DNA of 64,000 bases from Taenia hydatigena (GCA_036345935.2 JADWOT020000007.1:10067990-10131989), one strand, 5' to 3'; positions 1 to 12,973 are shown, numbered from the stretch's first letter. Numbers and translations: made by a program. Notes: generated by a model not told the origin, from the letters alone.

Positions 1-1900
1 CAATTTTATTTAATCTGAGGTTCGGCGCTTTCTCTCTACACACTTGACTAGCATTATTTTGCTCTATTTTGGTTAATGAGCTTCTGTGCTCACTCCTGTT
101 CAACTGACCCATGCAGTCCTCAATTTGACTTGTTATTGGCGAGAAACATGGCTGCCATAAGTAAGTAGTGCCAAAACGTAGGCGGCACTACTTGACAGCG
201 TACCGGTAGATTGTTGGGTATTAAATCCGTGGGGTGGTGGGGTAGTTAAAGCGCCTTGCCCCTATGACGGCCAATGATGGTCAAGACTTGTGCCAACGCT
301 CAGTCCCTGACTGAAAAGGGTGGTGGAGAAATTTGGCGAACCTCTCATGCAATGTATCTGTTGTCTCGCGTGCGGAACGGGAACTGAAGAGTAAGATATA
401 CAGATGTAAACTCGAATTGAGTTTATGCGAGAACTGCGTTTACTTGCTCCTGGGTCCATTTTTGACTAAGTCAGTGAACAAGTATTGGGCGATATTCATT
501 GAGGCTAACAGCGTGCGCTGCTAAATGACGCAAAAGGCCAATTTAAACCACAGCAGAACCATAGCATCAGAAACTTAAATGTTATTTGGCTTCTCCATGA
601 TCACTAACGCAGTCGTGATAATGCTCTGTAGATCTACCAATTTTGGCTGTCGCAAGTTTTTTTCACAATCTGACCCTAAATGTCGTTGGACACTTTAGCA
701 CGCAGCCTCATTTGCTATGATCCTAGTGCATGGAATCCGTTAATCGGAAGATAGTTATATGAGGACGGGGACGCGTAAACCACCCCTGAGGGAGACCCCG
801 GTTCCTAAGCTGCGCGAATACTTAATGCTCTTACTCCGTTCTCCCTTATCTTTCATCTTTTAATGCTGCGAGTTACTGGAAGACGGGTGGATGGTTAAGC
901 TTAATTTTCCTAATACTTCAATGCATGCTAATGACAAATTGCAGAAAGTCAGTCGTTTGATGAGCTAAGTTAAATGATTCTTTCTTCTCTGCAGCATACT
1001 GCACAGTAAGAAAGCATTTTGCATACCCATTAGTCCTACTAGGTTAAAAAGTTTCTTTGAATAAGACGAAATGAAGGCATGCATCTTCAAGAGTGCGGCT
1101 ACGTTTCACCTCAAATAAAGTGTGCAAAAAAGGAAAACTGCATGAGGATGAGAAAGGGGGATGCATTCGGTTATGATGTAATGTATAACTAAGTTCAGAC
1201 GGTGGCTTGAAGGGTGGCTAACGTATAGCTGCAGTTTGCAAGATTGTTTGGTTTATCGACACTGATGTGGAAGAGCATCAACCCTAGATAATGTCCGAAA
1301 GCCTTTGCCACTATAGTATGCACTAGCAACAAGGTTCGTTGATAGGAGCTCGAATTGATAAGTATCGTAGCAACGGATTCTGAATGCAATGGGTAGTCAG
1401 CAAAAGTGAGGCATAAAATGTAGCATGCGAACATATCTCATCATACATTACTGGCACTTGAATCAGTACTATACATAATTTTGTGTCGACTTATTTATAG
1501 CGTGAGCAATGAGGCATTTGCAGTGGGGAGTAGTCATTAAAGTGAGCAGCAGTCATAGTTCTGTTTAAATCCCTCTAACTATCTTGCCTTCCACTCCTCC
1601 TAATGGAGGAATGTAAAGGCAAAATTCTTCTTCGCGTTACAAAACGCAGTGAGTTGCCACCTTTTTTATGCAGCATCCCGGGGCGATATTAAAGAGATGT
1701 TAAGGTCGCAGCTAAAGGAAGAGTGTAGTTAGCCACTTACTCTTCTGCTCATGCGTAAATGAGGTTCAATGAAGCCTTAATTCGATCATAACCGAAAGCA
1801 CACATGAATAGCTTATGCTGGCATTGCATGTGTGTATAGCAAGTTGAACTTCCTGGGCACGTATCCTGTCAAAATGCCAGTGAATGCATTTAAAATGTTG
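1..1900. other. No recognised gene or repeat
   Basis: Only short open frames with no recognisable motif and no consistent splice pattern. One possible first exon is an ATG at 149 in good context followed by a GTAAGT donor, but I found no continuation. I see nothing else to annotate here. Confidence 0.5.
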
Positions 1901-2084
1901 ATCTTGTGTGGTCAATTCGGAAATGACTTAACTCGCTTTAATTAATTGTGTTCAATATTATCTTGTGCGGAGACGGTCCCATTGATTTGATCAGTGCAGA
2001 GGTAAGGCGTTGTAAGTGGGTTTTGGTTAAATGAAGTAAAACGAAGTAAAAATAACTATAAATCCACGACGCATTCAACTGCTG

Positions 2085-3680
2085 TGTGTGCGCACCTGTG
2101 GCTTTATGCACTGCAAATGTGTTGAAAACCTCCACTTTTAGACGAAAAATAATCGCTATTCTTAAGGATTGGCAAGTTAATAGCAGGAAAAGCACTCACT
2201 CGATAGTGCTTAAACTTCAAAGGGATTGTTCGCAGACTACGAACTTTTGCCCAGTTTTATCCAAACGGATACTGGAGGGCTTATGATTTTTCGCTAATTA
2301 GTGTTCCTTTATGTGTCTGCTTGCGTATAACTCCTCGAAGCCTTTCATGCTGAAATAATTCTTCGGTTAGGAAGACTACTTATTTCGTGGCTCCTATTCA
2401 CCGCAATCCTAGGAACTCCGCTGCCACTGCTGCTTGACCTTTTCTTGCCTTCTTATTCCCACCACAAACTTTGTCGATAACCTCATCGTGTAGGCACGTT
2501 TTAAGCCACCATCGGAAGGTTGAGTAGCCTGTGCTTCTCTCAGCAGACGCCCCGTTGCTAACTCATCCGCCTTGGGCGGTTAGTCGATCAATGGGTCGAT
2601 ACAATCGATAAGAACACATGCTGCGTATTCGTCGCGCACTGGTTACCTGCCTGGTCGGTCAGTCAATTTACTGACCCACTTGACCCACAGCCAGTTGTGC
2701 TGCAAACAATTACGCGAAATGTTAATTGCAATGTGAATTTGGCATTTACTCAAGCTTAGATTGCATAGGGCTGTCAAACGTTGCAAAAATGTGCCAATTT
2801 TTATGATGCATCGTCAAATTCGATGGCATTACAGCTCGATTTGCGGCTCTTTTAATTCGTCAATGACATTTTTCTGTTAAAAAATGCTTTACCTATTTAC
2901 CTTAATGTGCATGACAGACAGGCTATTTTGAAAACCAGCGTTTTTATTCATTGGCACACTAATCACCCAATCTTACCACGTCCGCCGAGTAAGAAATCCT
3001 TTAGATTTGAAACAATCGACTGATTTTGCAAATTAATGCATCAGAGAGGGATATCCTTAAAATTTACGACAGATTTGTGCACAGGTCGAATCTAGCATTC
3101 ACTTGGTCATACTTGACAGCGATTGGCAGTTTCAAGTCACAGTGCGCAGAGGAATATTTCACTAGAAGGGCAGATCGTGAGAGTAGTTACCAGATTAAAG
3201 CGTAGAAGTCTATATTTAATTCTTTCGAGAGCGGTATCTAAGTAGTGAGGCAGTACACCCGTCAATTAAAAGCAAGCAAGTGTTAGCCAAATAGCCTCTC
3301 CTTTGGTGGTATCAATCAGATCGTCATTGACGCTGTCGCTGGAGGCTTCTTTTCGCATAGGGCTTATTTTGCACGTCCAGCAGCACGCTTTGCCAAGGCG
3401 AACCTGGAAATCCAGCAGAACTCACCGACAAAAGAGCTACGAGGAAGGTGAGTTGACTCCTTTATTTAGCCATAATTTGGCTATCATCCCATCCCTCCAT
3501 CCGCTACTCTTGTCCCAATTTCTCCGCCTGTCAGTGTATTTCTTAATTCGGATTGAGGCAGGCACTTTGCTTCGCAACAGAGGAGTACCTAAGTGCTTAA
3601 AAGACAACCAGCTCAAAGGACAGCAACAGAAGTAGTTACGGTGGCGCATTTCTACCAAAGCATATTAGTATTGTTGATTT
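2085..3680 (+). repeat. Arm 1 of a 1.6-kb inverted duplication
   Basis: This block matches 38690-40312 in reverse complement over its whole length, with many substitutions and small indels. Matching landmarks include the ATCGCTATTCT string near 2150, the CACCCAATCTTA string near 2965 and the GGAAGGTGAG donor near 3443. Similarity fades at both ends, so boundaries are approximate. It carries exons (2939-3447), so it is either a segmental duplication or an element that captured a gene. Confidence 0.8.
2939..3447 (+). CDS. Two exons of an unidentified gene (copy 1)
   Basis: Exon 2939-2988 follows CCAG and ends at a GTAAGA donor; exon 3287-3447 follows GTGTTAG and ends at a GTGAGT donor. The first exon leaves in phase 0 and the second enters in phase 0, so they join cleanly. 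The first encodes a segment with LITQSYHVRR. The second encodes about 53 residues including INQIVIDAVAGGFFSHRAYF and ends in ELRG. Both exons recur with identical lengths (50 and 161 bases), splice sites and mostly conserved residues in the inverted copy near 39 kb, which is the main support. The intron also holds a conserved stretch near 3135-3215 whose frame encodes SLEGQ and RLKR. I do not recognise the family. Start and end of the gene are not seen. Confidence 0.5.
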
Positions 3681-4380
3681 ACTCTCGACCATAGGAAATG
3701 GGACCATTCTGGGTCGAAACCATCGCCTTCAAGTAATGTAGACAACCCGAAGCTACTGCGTGCATACCCCATCACTTGATCCTTTTTCATTTTGAAGTTA
3801 GTTCCAAACTTCTTGTATCATGCTCTATGTAGATAATGTGTCTCCTTGGTTTTCACAAGATGCGAATCGGCGAAGTTCATTTATGCTTCAGCTTGCATTT
3901 CGAGACATTTTTATGCACAGCGTTGCCACTTGTGATTCCTATCTCTCTGCCATGGAATGTGTTGCATCTGGCGGCCGGAAATGTTGAGCATCACTTTGGT
4001 AGTAGCGGTGCCTCAAGAATCCGCCAACCCGCAGACATGCTCATTGTCGAACTTCTGACTCCTTATATGAGATATTTTCTTCCCAATCGGTAAAAATGCC
4101 CATGCAACATCTTAAGCCACTAGTAGATGTGCAGTTTTGGTTTCATGGGTAACTTGGTGGCTAAACCTAGTCAAGATATTTAAGCTGGATGTTGAACAGT
4201 TGGGCAGGAATTTCATGCAATCTGAGCAACCTTTGTGTGGTAAACATCCATGCTCTAATGCAAACACAACGTCTGTCCTTTGCAGTCGTCGCGTGATCTA
4301 TTATCTTCAAAAGTGTGTGATCTCTATCCCTCAGAAAGAGATGTTGAATTAAGGCGCTCACTTAGGTTAAGTGCGTAAGT
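3681..4380. other. No recognised gene
   Basis: Short open frames on both strands (for example 3836-4093 and 4137-4352, +) show no motif and no convincing splice sites. I see no repeat shared with the rest of the window. Confidence 0.4.
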
Positions 4381-4385
4381 GAGAT

Positions 4386-4416
4386 GGTGCTGCTGCTGCT
4401 GCTGCTGCTACTACTG
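4386..4416. repeat. CTG/CTA trinucleotide microsatellite
   Basis: About seven CTG units followed by two CTA units. On the minus strand it falls in a short alanine-rich open frame. Confidence 0.9.
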
Positions 4417-4479
4417 CCACAATTTTGAAGCAACCAGGGAGATGACACTGGTAGGGTGACATCTTGCTATTGGCATATA

Positions 4480-4640
4480 GTGAGAGAGACTGCCTTCCTC
4501 CTTTATTGGAGCCGCATGATGCCTCTTTGAGGAAGGCGTGCAATCCGTATCGGCCAAGGAAAGGGTGGTCAGAACGGAGCCCTCGATGGGGTTGGATGCA
4601 TGGGCCATGAGTTAAGATATAACTGCTACCGATGCGATCA
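4480..4640 (-). repeat. Dispersed repeat H, copy 1
   Basis: Similar to 28345-28500 in the same orientation; the shared core is near 4545-4575, where both read CAATCCGTAT or CGATCCGTAT. On the minus strand both copies encode a related peptide (RYGLHAFLKEASC here, RYGSHSLIDKASC at 28.4 kb), which suggests a decayed coding element, family unknown. Confidence 0.45.
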
Positions 4641-4918
4641 GTGAGACAACTTTGGTAAGCCGACTTCTTACTGACGACATACAGTGAACGAGATATATCC
4701 ACGTATCCACCTCATTTCAGGTGCTTTAAGAAAATACTACAACTGTATCCATGCTATACTTTATGGACACATTCGACCCTGCCTAAATTTAACGGTAGAA
4801 CAACTTAAGTGATCAAACTGACGAAATGTAAGTGTGGGTAGGATAGTTATCGTTTCTCTCATTAAGCATATATATTGAAGGCACACATAACCACTCGCAA
4901 AATGGGATTTGTTTTTAC

Positions 4919-5052
4919 CTGGACAAATTGCGGAACTAAAGGAGCGTTTAACTTGAAATCCTGCTTCTTTTAATTGCCGCCGAACCTTATCTGTTGCACA
5001 ATCAGAAACAGACACATTCGCACTTGCCTTCAATTCAGCACCATCACCAGTG
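4919..5052 (-). CDS. Internal exon of an unidentified gene
   Basis: On the minus strand a strong acceptor (pyrimidine-rich tract ending TTTTTTAG) opens a 134-base exon that ends at a CAG|GTAAAA donor. It enters in phase 2 and leaves in phase 1. The open frame of 44 residues contains GAELKASANVSVSDCATDKV and then RRQLKEAGFQVKRSFSSAIC. Composition looks like real protein, but I do not recognise the family and found no partner exons. It could also be the only surviving exon of a pseudogene. Confidence 0.4.
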
Positions 5053-5489
5053 CTAAAAAAGGCCAATAATTCGGCGGTTTCTCATTATGACATTTAGTAA
5101 CTTAAGCTTCTTTATCCAACATTCTAGCTTTAACGTGGTCAGTAAGGAGCGATACATATCCACGGACCCAACAGTGACCTTTAAATTGACAAATCATTTT
5201 GTCCGCATAAGATTAAAGTCATTTTGCTAGAATTTTGCAAGAATGCCAAAACCTGTGTGACTTTAAGCGTAATAAATCCGAAACACTTTTAAACAAGAGG
5301 ATATGTTCATATTTACACTCAATATGAGCGAAGTTATTGGAGAAATTTTAAGTGTCATTGTGTATGTTTGCTCCGAAAACCGCTTAATTATAATTTTCTT
5401 TGTTTTAAGATAACATATAAACAAAGATTTCAAAGTCGAGCAAGGAAACTTAAGCCATTATTTGCTAATATGGCGTCCTGAAACCCCCT

Positions 5490-5720
5490 TGCACACCAAT
5501 GATGATGTAGCCCTCAGACGGAGTATCGATATTTGGCTTACAGAGGAGGACCATGACTTCTGGCGTAGCCCACAGGTTAGTTTGCTCAGCCAATGCAAAG
5601 CGGTTAACTAAGTGTGCATTACGGAGACCAAGACATAAGTAACCTCATGTCTCAGTCACCGCTACGTACTCGGCGGCAAATTGAAACACATATAAGCGGT
5701 TAAAGAGTTATCTGGCCAAG
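5490..5720 (+). repeat. Dispersed repeat G, copy 1
   Basis: Matches 8800-9000 and, in part, 9785-9890. Shared strings include ATGATG then TAGCCCTCAG near the start, GCAAAGCGGT, and GAGACC.AGACATAA. Diverged, no coding content seen. Confidence 0.6.
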
Positions 5721-7000
5721 CCGTCACCCATCTTCCGATCTGGACTCGGGTTTAGGAACAAGGGGCTCTGCTGACTATTACGCGCGTCTACAGTCAGACG
5801 CTAGAAAATATGCCAACGGTCAGCGTTACGAACCGGGTATGGGATCAAACCCAGCTCTCTACTGATAGGCCCTCGCGCACGTTAGCACTGCTGACAACTT
5901 TACGCATACACGGTAAGAAAACTTAACAGCGATTTTTCAAGGTGGATGTTGGGTAGCTGCCGAATGTAGACAACGTCGTTGTCAGCCATCCTGTTATGGG
6001 TCATCAGCGGTTCGCCGATCCGTAGTATATGCACTCTATCTGCTTAAACGATAGGAATCAGAATAAATGACCCTCAAGCTCGGATTAGATTTCCGCTGCT
6101 ACCATTACGGCATCTGGACACTTCCGTGAAGAAGAAAGAAGACATAATACTAAGCAGAATATATGGATTGGGAGTTAAAAGGATTGGTGCCACATTTTGA
6201 CCTTCGTGCTGGAAGGGGAATCTAAGTGCCTAGGAGCAGATAAGGGCATAGCACCCTGTTCAACTTGGGTCTGTGCCATTTCTAACAGACTCGTAGCAAT
6301 AAATATATTAAAGCAAAACTAGTCTCTTTGTTTCTGAGTAGCTGAAGGGGGATAATATAGGCTAGAAAGATGCTGCATTTGTTAAAATAATACATTTTCC
6401 TACATTCATACAACAAGAAAATGCATAAGAATTATGGCATTAAACCCTTATTAACTATGGTGAATAGACATGAACAACAATGATTAATCTATTTATAAGT
6501 AGCTCGTTCCTCGTTTGTCCCTTTAAACAGCCCTACACATTCTTTCAACAGAGGCCACTAGTATTTCTTCTTGAGAGATCTACTATCTCCTTTTCATCCA
6601 CATGAATAGGCGCCTGGTATAACACTAGAAGAAGTGTGCTGGGGAAGTTTTGATTATTCTTGCCAAATCTGTCTCAGTGTCTTGCTGGACGAGGTCGTTT
6701 CTTTGGTGTGGGCACATAGGAGGATGCTAGGAACCTCGCGTACACGAGAGCTATGCTTTTTTGATGGCGTTTAGCAGGTTCGCACAGAATAGCGCACCCA
6801 CTACAACACCGGCAACTTCAGCCGAGCTTGATCTGTTGGACGGGGGTCCGCGCTGGCACAATAATTCTTTTTCCTATATTGAAGTGTAAGGCCATGTTGC
6901 TGCAGATTCTTCGTACATACGTGTAACAGAACTGCTAATCTCCTTTACTCCTTAAGCAAGATAAGATCTTGATGATATGTTGGCACCATGAACTGCCCTT
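5721..7000. other. No recognised gene
   Basis: No supported exon. A tRNA-like B-box string near 5840 is discussed under rejected items. The remainder is AT-rich sequence without shared repeats that I could find. Confidence 0.4.
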
Positions 7001-7003
7001 CTA

Positions 7004-7680
7004 TCAGTCAGTGTAATGTGTCTGATCATTACGCAAATAACGAACAGCTCCCGTCCTATTGTTGAGTCTAGTACTAGCGCAGGCGATGACGTGCTCCCTT
7101 GCTTCTATGTTTCTTTGTAAAAGTACACCACTTACAACTAAATCACTGGCGACCGTGTCCATTACAAAGAGCAGAGCACTGGCTTCAAATTTGGTCAAGC
7201 CAGGATCAACACGGAGCAGATCGTCTACTTTAAGTATGATACAAGCCTCATTATGGTAGCAGTCCTCATTGGAATTCTTTTCGCTTGTTTGCCGGTTAGG
7301 CTATGAAGCAAGCTAGTGATCTCGGGAAAGTACTTAGCAAAACGCCTGTGGTGAATTACCAAGCTTGGGAATCTGTAGAGATCTGCCGACCGGTTGGTGT
7401 TGGCTAAAACCTTACTTATTTTGAGTGGTTTTTGGTGACCTTTATCCCATATGACAAGACTGCATATACCAGAAAGGAAATCGTGCGCCAAAGAAAACAG
7501 CATTCCTCTGCGCAGTGTCAATCCTGCGTCAAGCAGGCATCCTGCTAATTTTAGGTATCTCTACCAAGAACGAGGATGTCGCTGAGGTAGAACACACAGT
7601 GATTTGTTAATATACAGCCTATTGCTATCTGCTTGAGACTTTTGAAGGTGGTCGCAGCGCTACAGAGTCCGTCATATTTA
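7004..7680 (-). mobile_element. Ty3/Gypsy retrotransposon pol remnant (RT to RNase H)
   Basis: The minus strand reads, in order: a decayed palm-domain segment near 7625-7670; the catalytic box near 7570-7600 as YLSDILVLG, where the family has YxDD, so the first Asp is replaced; a connection region with HHRRFAKYFPEITSLLHSLT (7290-7360), the usual YYRRFV...PLxxLT signature; and an RNase H start with EHVIACASTRLN (7050-7100). The frame is broken between 7225 and 7198 and by stops. No LTRs, protease or integrase were found, so this is a dead fragment. Assignment to Ty3/Gypsy is firm; the clade is not determined. Confidence 0.8.
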
Positions 7681-7944
7681 GGGACTGTTGCGGCGATCAT
7701 ATAGCAAAGTACAGATAACACACTTGTTCTTGGCTCGGATAGCCGTGAAGCGTAGCCACCCAGCCCGCTACCTTAGGTGGTTATCTGACACCAGCGCAAA
7801 TGTAGATCAATTGGACTCCAGAGAGACTCGATACCTTCTATCTGCTGCAGCCGTGCCAATGCCATACCACCAAAATGAGGCAAGCAAATAAAATAGTAGG
7901 GTACTCTCTGGAGGAACGGATCATGCAATAAGACCCTCTTTATT

Positions 7945-10720
7945 TGATTTGATTTGGCTTTGCCCAGAGTCGCAATTCTGCACCTTCTTGTCTCCCACAC
8001 TTCTACTGGATGCATCCTGACTAAACATTCATATTTTTGGATTGATTTTATGTGGGTACCGCATGCTAATGGCAGGATACTCATCAAAGGCATAGCTAAT
8101 GGACTGGCTCTCTTTATCCGATTTGATTTGGCTTTAGTTATAACCTGCACTCTTCACATTCGTGTCTCCAGCAGTAGAATTTAAATGCTGCTTGGCTAAA
8201 TATTAATAACTCTGGCTTGTTGTACATGCGAATTGAAGATAAATGTGAATATGTCTGTTTCAGATGGTGCGGCAGATAAGCTTCGGTGGTAATTAAAGGA
8301 AACAGGATTTCAAATTGAACCTTATCCTTGCTTCGTAATTCACTCAGACAAGAACAAGCCTCGTTTTGCAAGTAGTTTTGATGCATGCTTGGTCATTGCT
8401 GCCTTCGATATGCATGCTTAAGGGAAGGGACTGCAATAATTCTTCTTCACTGCATTTCTATATTTATATTCAAGTTGTTCTACTATTTATTTGGGTAGAA
8501 CCCATCGTATCTATGGGATTCAGCTCGGGTACAGTTGTGCCATTTTTCCAAACTGGTACTTGTGCACGATCTATTCCATCGGTGGAATGAAAAGCCTCCT
8601 CTGCGACATCAGCAAGTATGATTTGTGGAAGCATAAGTCGAGGTAGTAAAGACCCCGCTGGGAAGGGGATATCAATGGGCAGTCCACACTATCCTCAGAC
8701 TAGGCGTCGACCTGCTGATTTGATTGGTAAGTTTATTATAGGGATTGACCACGATTGGGATTGTTTCTCTACATTTCATTCCGTTTCTTCAGGCCTTTTA
8801 CACAAATGATGCAATAGCCCTCAGGCAGAATATCGGCATTTGGCATACAAAAAGAACCTCGACATCTAGCGCGGCTTACAGGCCGACTTAGCCACCTGGT
8901 GCAAAGCGGTCAATTAAGTGCGCGTACCCGAGACCGAGACATAACTATCATCATGCGTCAGTAATCACAACGTACCCAGCGTTAAATTAAAAACACCCAT
9001 GGGAGAATCGTGTTGGTCAGAATCGCTTCTCCACAAATTCTTTTCTCTTGCACTTCTATTGGATGCACCCTGACTAAATATTTATAATTTCAGATTGTCC
9101 CTTATGCAGAGATCAAGCAATAATGGCAGGATGCCCATCGAAGGCACAAATAATGGGGTGGCCCTCTTCATCCAATTTGCTCTCTGGTTTATTAAGAATT
9201 CTAGCTCTCCTATTGAGGTTCCCTAACCACCGCTGGTTGCACTGCACTGCCTCTTTTGGGGGACTCCGTTCTTACGTGTTGGCATGAATAACCAAGAATG
9301 ATGGTGATAAACTAGAAAAATTGTCTGCACCTGAGGTTAAAGTTCACGCCGATCTGATGTTCTGGGTTACCTATTTTGGCTCCTTTTGGCCCTTTTCTAC
9401 CCAATTTTCCAGCCCTGATAGATGTAAGTGGGGTGCTTTGATGCCTGCCCTTAATCAAGTTGAGGTGTTTGTTTCAATCTAAAAGAACGGAATATAGTGG
9501 AGAGTCACAGAAGCGGAAATTGGGTTAGATATGTAGTGATGAGTTATTTAGCGGGTGCTGGATTGCTGGCGATGCGTCCCTAGCATTAAACTGTTTATCG
9601 GGTCGTCAAAAAGGGACGAGTTTGAAGAAGAAAATGAGATGCACTTAGGTATACCCACGCACACACGATCCCGCATTTAATACGAACCTCTAAAAGGACA
9701 AAAATGGGGAGTGGATAATGACACGCAAACACAACCTTAGGACAGACAGAAAAACAGAAGCCGATACACATATTGAAAAGAGCCAGTGCAAAGCTGCCAT
9801 TTAAGTGCGCGTAACCGAGATCGAGACATAACAAACCTCGTGCGTCAGTAATCACAACGTGCGCAGTGTTAAATTTAAAAATACTCATGAGCGAATCGTG
9901 CCCGACAGACTAGCAACTCTGCACCTTCTTTTCTCTCGCACTTCTGTTAGACGCACCCTAACTGAACATTCGTAAGTATAACTTGTCTCTTATGTGGAGG
10001 CCACATACTAATGGTATGAAGCTCATCGAAGGCACAACTAATGGAGTTACCCTATTCGTCTGATTTGACCTCTGTTTTATGAAGAATTCTAGCTGTCCAA
10101 CCGCGGCTCCTTAGCTAACGATGCTTGCACTACACCGCCCCTTTTGAAGGACTCAGCTCTTACGTGCTGGCATGAATAACCAAGAGCGATAGTGATAAAC
10201 TGGACAAATTGCCTCCACCTGGTGTCAAATCTTACGCCGATTTAACTTTCTGCGTTACCTATTTTGCCTTCTTTTGGCCCTTGTCTACCTGATTTTTTCC
10301 GCCCCGATAGATGCAAGTTGGACGATTTGATACTTTCCTTCCTCAAATCGAGAAAGGAATAAGGTGGAGAGTCAAAGAAGAAAAGAATAGGGCTAGATAT
10401 GAGGTGGTGAGTTACTTAGCGAGTGCTAAAATGTTATTGACGTGTCGGCTCGAAACCAATTGGCTATTAAATGAACGATCAAAGGGAATCCTACTTTGCT
10501 CAGTATGGAACTGTCTATCCGGTCTTCTAAATGGACAAGTTTAAAGAGGAGAGTGAGATACACGTATTTTTCACTCAGATGCACCCAAGTGTACTCAGTC
10601 ACACATGGTCCCACATTAAATACGACCCTCTAAAAGGACAAAAATAGGAACTAGGAAATGCCACACAATCACAACCTTAGGACAGACAGAAAAACAGAAG
10701 CCGATACACACAGTGAACAG
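7945..10720 (+). repeat. Diverged tandem and nested repeat array
   Basis: Related units begin near 7945 and 8121 (both start GATTTGATTTGGCTTT), 9020 and 9915; each carries a CACTTCT.TTGGATGCA-like string followed by an AT-rich tail. A larger unit of about 0.9 kb is duplicated as roughly 8880-9780 and 9785-10720, including AATGG.ATG..CATCGAAGG and GAATTCTAGCT strings. Units differ by many substitutions, so the array is old. On the minus strand units share a peptide like MHPVEVWETRR, but stops break it. Confidence 0.65.
8800..9000 (+). repeat. Dispersed repeat G, copy 2
   Basis: Matches 5490-5720: ATGATGCAATAGCCCTCAG, GCAAAGCGGT and GAGACCGAGACATAA are shared. A third partial copy lies at 9785-9890. 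Confidence 0.6.
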
Positions 10721-12260
10721 AGTGTAGGTAGAATTTAGAAGGGACACGTATTCCCGCCCGTGATTGTTGAGCACCAAGCTGAGGCAATCTCTAAAAGGAG
10801 AAAAAAAGGGGTTGGTATTGAGATAGAAGGGTAGAAATCCGGCCAGCCTGCAAGTCGTGAAGTAGTAGCAGTGTGCTCAACTTGCTCTTGAGAAGCAAGT
10901 GTTGGGATAGGAGGTGGAACTGAGGCTAGACATTAAAATAGATGGGAATGGGAAGCGTCTGGCAATCCAAGCTAAGCTATGCAAAAAGGGAGTTTGGGTC
11001 GTCAGTAAAGTGCGATTTAGTAACAATTAGTCTAGCCTATGCTGACGTGTTTTAGGCTGTGATACTTGGCATTATTTGTCCATGCTATAATCAAAGATGC
11101 GATCATTGGAGAGGTGAGGGCGAGGTGGATGAGGTGGGAGGAGGAGGAGGAGGAGGAGGAAGAGGCGGTGGCAACTCGAGGTTGAGTTTAAAGAGGTGAA
11201 GGTAAGAGATGCGTAAGGGAAGCAGAGGAACATGTGATCCTCGAGGCGCGAAAGTGAATAGATAACAGTAAGGAAATGAAGTGCAGACGACTACCTACTC
11301 CTCTCCTTCGGGTAAGCTAAACGCATGAACCATATACGGCGGACCATAATGCAAAACGCAATACTTGGGAGCACATCGAGCTTGGTGGTAGGCGAATGCG
11401 ACTCTTACCAAAGATGCAGCGCAGCAGGGCGTAAGAAAGGAGGAGTGAACAAGTGAGCCTCCATCCTTCCATTTCGAGAACGTCATCAGACCTAGTTATT
11501 GCGCGCACACTATGATCCCTAATATCTGAGACGGAGAAGGGGAAGGCCTCATTTAACATGGCGTGGAGATGTTCTCGGTCGATTGGGTGGGCCAAACTAG
11601 GATATTGTGGTTGACTTGAACGGCAGCGTATGAAGGCTCCTCTGAAGATGCGATAGCATCAACTAGCATCTTTCCTTATTTATCCAAGCCTGCCATGATC
11701 TATCCTAAGTGATGCATCCGTCCCGTAATATTATAGTGGAGCCTAGTTCAAACTAGTTAGGTATAGTCTTAAGTACCGTGCTACAGCGCTTTTGCAGTGA
11801 GACATAAATATAGGGAAGTTACTTCTCTCTAGTAGGTCTGATGATGTGGCTGTTAAGTTAGATGTTGTAAGCGTATGTAAGAGCCATTAAAAGTAAGCAC
11901 AGTATGGCGAACGCTGTGCAAGGTATGGATGTAAATAAAGGAATCGGCGACATGTCCCAAAGATTTTTATGGAGCTAACAAATAAGCGGATCAAATGCGC
12001 ATTTGCAATCCAACGCTTAGACAACTCCTTGCCTCTTATCACGTTAGCTGCCAGTAGCGCATATATTTTTCCGTATGCGTAAAGAAGAATGTCTCATTGG
12101 CTAAAAGAGCCAAAGGAGTGGCTGCGATAGGGGTGAGGTAATGAAGCTCCATAAGAATGGGTGTGGAGGAGGTTAGAAATGAGAAGAGAGGATTGGAATT
12201 GGACACCCAAGGAAGATTTGCACAGTGCTGTAGTGCAGCACTCACTCACTCATCACCCTC
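9470..12260 (+). repeat. Repeat family F, copy 1
   Basis: Same orientation as 36490-38090. Shared landmarks: a GAGTTATT...GGGTGCT string at 9545-9570, the CTAAAA...GGA tract near 10620, GCAAAACGCAATACTTG near 11350, and a closing block near 12150-12250. It overlaps the tandem array, so insertions or local duplication have enlarged it. No intact coding frame. Confidence 0.6.
11126..11166. repeat. GAG/GGA purine-rich microsatellite
   Basis: Run of GAG/GGA triplets with interruptions inside repeat family F; the related copy at 37085-37105 has a shorter version. Confidence 0.85.
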
Positions 12261-12960
12261 CAAGACTGTGTTCTCTTTTATGCGAACACAATGTTTAGCA
12301 TGGTTGTGGAGCCTAAGATTCGGGACGCGAAAATCACACTAATATACTCAGTGATGGCAGAGGTGTTTGGTGGGGAACGTAACAAATATCCTGCCATGGC
12401 ATTGTCCTTAGCACGGTGACTCAGTCGTGGTTGCCGTCTTTTACTGATGGTTATTCTGGTAAATGGACCCTACTTATAGCCACTTTCTTCCTTTCGAACA
12501 CGCAGTTAAGTTCAGTGGCAGGACTTGCATTGAAGTAAGCAGCATATTTGACAAGGTAATACGGGTAGAGGACTTTGGTAACATCTAAGAAATGATAACC
12601 ATTTTGTGGTATACCACGCTGGGCAATAATCATTAGGCGTAGAAATAAATACGTTGGATATTTAAATCACCAAAAGACATTTTTTTATTATTTCAGGCAA
12701 ATTTAGTACTTTTTTCCTAAAGGTACTATTCGCCGCCACTTGTCATGCTTACACGAGGTGCATAGCGATTAGTGCTATCAAGACAATGTCTTGACTTAAG
12801 AATAGGGCGAATTGGAAACAGATTTTTTGCTTGTTTCTGAAGAGACGACCAAAAACGCGCATGGTGCGTATTTGTTGGGCATAAATGGCGAAAACAGGAA
12901 ACTCGAGGCATTGCGCGTTGGAAAATGGTCTGACTTTTGGATTATGAGCTCTTGATTATT
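12261..12960. other. No recognised gene
   Basis: Short open frames on the minus strand (12451-12633, 12726-12911) lack motifs and splice support. Confidence 0.35.
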
Positions 12961-12973
12961 GCACTTTTTACAG

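Noticed and set aside
5830..5875. tRNA-like B-box (GGTTTGATCCC on the minus strand), possible tRNA-derived SINE
   Set aside because: No convincing A-box at the right distance, no cloverleaf, and no shared copy elsewhere in the window.
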